Source: Filomicrobium sp.
GTDB lineage: Bacteria; Pseudomonadota; Alphaproteobacteria; Rhizobiales; Hyphomicrobiaceae
DNA length: 6,849 nucleotides
Direction: 5' to 3'
NCBI GenBank assembly: GCA_021775655.1
Contig: JAJFHK010000330.1
Location: 1 to 6,849, forward strand
This document shows, piece by piece, positions 5,571-6,849 of this stretch. The translations under genes were made by a program, and so were the position numbers. Positions within the stretch are counted from its first letter, which is position 1. The number at the start of each line of letters is the position of its first letter. The notes beneath the pieces are model-generated. The model was given only the letters and a program-made list of their open reading frames with translations, was not told the origin of the DNA and did no database searches.

Positions 5571-6849
5571 TCACAAGTTCAGCTTTGCCGTTGTCAGACG
5601 CAAGGCGTTGGCGGTCACAACGATTGAAGACGCCGACATAGCGATGGCTGCGATTAGAGGCGTGACGAATCCTGCCATGGCAAGAGGAATACAGATTGCG
5701 TTATAGCCGGCTGCGATGGCGAAATTTTCAAGCGACATGCGGCGGGTTCTGCGTGCAACTGCGATTGTCTCGATTACCGGGTTAAGTCTATTGCCCTGGA
5801 TGATGCCATCCGAAGCAATTTGACTGACCTCGACCGCAGATGCCGGCGATAAAGAAGCGTGCGCCGCTGCTAATGCCGGCGCATCGTTAAGACCGTCTCC
5901 GACCATCAGAACGCGCCGCCCTTCGATTCTTAACCGATCCAATTCAGCGATCTTTTCGTGCGGCCGGCGGCCAGCGAACCAATGCGTGATGCCACTGGCC
6001 TCTGCCGCCTTCTTGACAGCCGCTTCGTGATCGCCGGAAAGCAGAGCGATGTCGAAGCCGGCGGAGCGAGCCTGTGCAACGGTGTCTGCAGCATCAGCAC
6101 GTAGTTTATCGGTGAAGTGAAATGCGACCGGCGTCTTATCCATAGCTGAGACGAAATACAGGGATGCGCCTTTGTCGGTTTCAGCATTGCTTCCTGGTGT
6201 CGACGCGCCGCACCATTCGGCGGAGCCAAGTCGCGCTTCGGAACCGGTCCCGCTGATGTATGACAGTCCTGCGCCTGGAGTCTCGGTGACGTTGCCGCGC
6301 GAGTGAAAATCCAAATTGCGTTGGTGCGCGGCCCTGACGACGGCTTGTGCATAAGGATGGCGGCTTGCAACGGCGATTGCTGCTACGGCAGCGAGGGTTT
6401 CGTCGCTGATTTCGACCGCGTTGGTCAGCTCGGGCTCGCCACGGGTCAACGTCCCGGTTTTATCGAATACGATTGCGTCGATTTCACCGAGCCTTTCCAA
6501 GCCATCGGGTGCGGTCATGATGACACCGTTCTTGAATAGCCGGCTGGTGGCCGCGACCTGGACCGCGGGGACGGCAAGTGCCAAAGCGCAAGGGCAGGTG
6601 ATAATGAGTACGGAAATGGCTGTTGTGAGAGCCGTCTCCCAGCCTGCTCCAATTACAAGCCAACCGATGAACGTCGCAAGCCCAAGCGCGTGTACGACTG
6701 GCGCGTAGAGAGCGGCAGCCCTATCGGCGAGGCGAACGTAGCGACCCTTGTTTTGTTCGGCGGTTACCATCATCCGGGCGATTTCGGCGACCAGTGTGGC
6801 TTCGTCGGCAGCTGTTGCTTCGATCTCGATAGGTGCCGTCAGCGAAACC
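5571..6849 (-). CDS. ccoI: Copper-translocating P1B-type ATPase CcoI/FixI, N-terminal part outside window
   Basis: The frame enters from the right edge and stops at 5571-5573. About 425 C-terminal residues are visible of an expected 700-800. The heavy-metal-binding domain, first helices and actuator domain are missing only because of the window edge. Visible parts, in order, are the end of the actuator region with RYVRLADRAAALYAPVVH; the copper-binding CPC in TCPCALALAVP (codons at 6588-6596); the phosphorylation motif DKTGT (6450-6464); the P1B-specific HP pair (6354-6359); SGD; hinge GDGLND (5883-5900); GYN; and MSASS followed by NALRL in the last helix. The CPC, YN and MSxSS set marks a Cu(I) transporter. 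CcoI supplies copper to the cbb3 oxidase CuB site. The ccoS gene directly downstream distinguishes it from general copper-efflux CopA. No frameshift or missing catalytic residue is seen. Confidence 0.95.
   Translation of the reverse strand, partial: VSLTAPIEIEATAADEATLVAEIARMMVTAEQNKGRYVRLADRAAALYAPVVHALGLATFIGWLVIGAGWETALTTAISVLIITCPCALALAVPAVQVAATSRLFKNGVIMTAPDGLERLGEIDAIVFDKTGTLTRGEPELTNAVEISDETLAAVAAIAVASRHPYAQAVVRAAHQRNLDFHSRGNVTETPGAGLSYISGTGSEARLGSAEWCGASTPGSNAETDKGASLYFVSAMDKTPVAFHFTDKLRADAADTVAQARSAGFDIALLSGDHEAAVKKAAEASGITHWFAGRRPHEKIAELDRLRIEGRRVLMVGDGLNDAPALAAAHASLSPASAVEVSQIASDGIIQGNRLNPVIETIAVARRTRRMSLENFAIAAGYNAICIPLAMAGFVTPLIAAIAMSASSIVVTANALRLTTAKLNL

Noticed and set aside
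1..6849. Mobile elements, CRISPR arrays, tRNA, rRNA or riboswitches
   Set aside because: No transposase, regularly spaced repeats, clover-leaf or known leader structure was seen by reading both strands.

Overview
The window reads as chromosomal DNA from an alphaproteobacterium, most likely Hyphomicrobiales or a relative. This is an inference from three things: the fused CysN-CysC (NodQ-like) enzyme, the ccoI-ccoS gene order of cbb3-type cytochrome oxidase assembly, and a FixK/FnrL-type binding site beside it. Base composition is moderately GC-rich and even, with no sign of a mobile element, CRISPR array, tRNA or rRNA.

Left block (1-3874, minus strand): a tightly packed operon read right to left, cysD, then cysNC, then a partial membrane protein gene. 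CysD and the GTPase half of CysNC form ATP sulfurylase, which makes APS from sulfate and ATP. The APS-kinase half of CysNC makes PAPS. cysD and cysNC overlap by one base (TGATG), and the third gene starts 20 bases after cysNC. The third product has the membrane layout of a type I ABC exporter and runs off the left edge, so its ATPase part, if any, is not visible. PAPS synthesis followed by an exporter-like protein suggests that the activated sulfate may feed sulfation of an exported molecule, but assimilation cannot be excluded.

Middle block (3875-4481): 607 bases without an intact gene, but not empty. It holds a candidate cysD promoter, a strong 20-base inverted repeat, the frameshifted C-terminal remnant of a DUF2189 membrane protein on the minus strand, and a FNR/FixK-type palindrome correctly spaced from a -10 element. 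The last two lie upstream of the plus-strand gene.

Right block (4482-6849): an intact DUF2189 integral membrane protein on the plus strand, convergent with ccoS and the 3' part of ccoI on the minus strand. CcoI is the copper-transporting P-type ATPase, and CcoS is a small assembly protein for the cbb3 oxidase. The FNR/FixK-type site puts the DUF2189 gene in a plausible low-oxygen regulon together with the cbb3 assembly genes. The most interesting points are this predicted regulation of an uncharacterised membrane protein, its decayed paralogue next door, and the exporter-like gene attached to the sulfate-activation operon.
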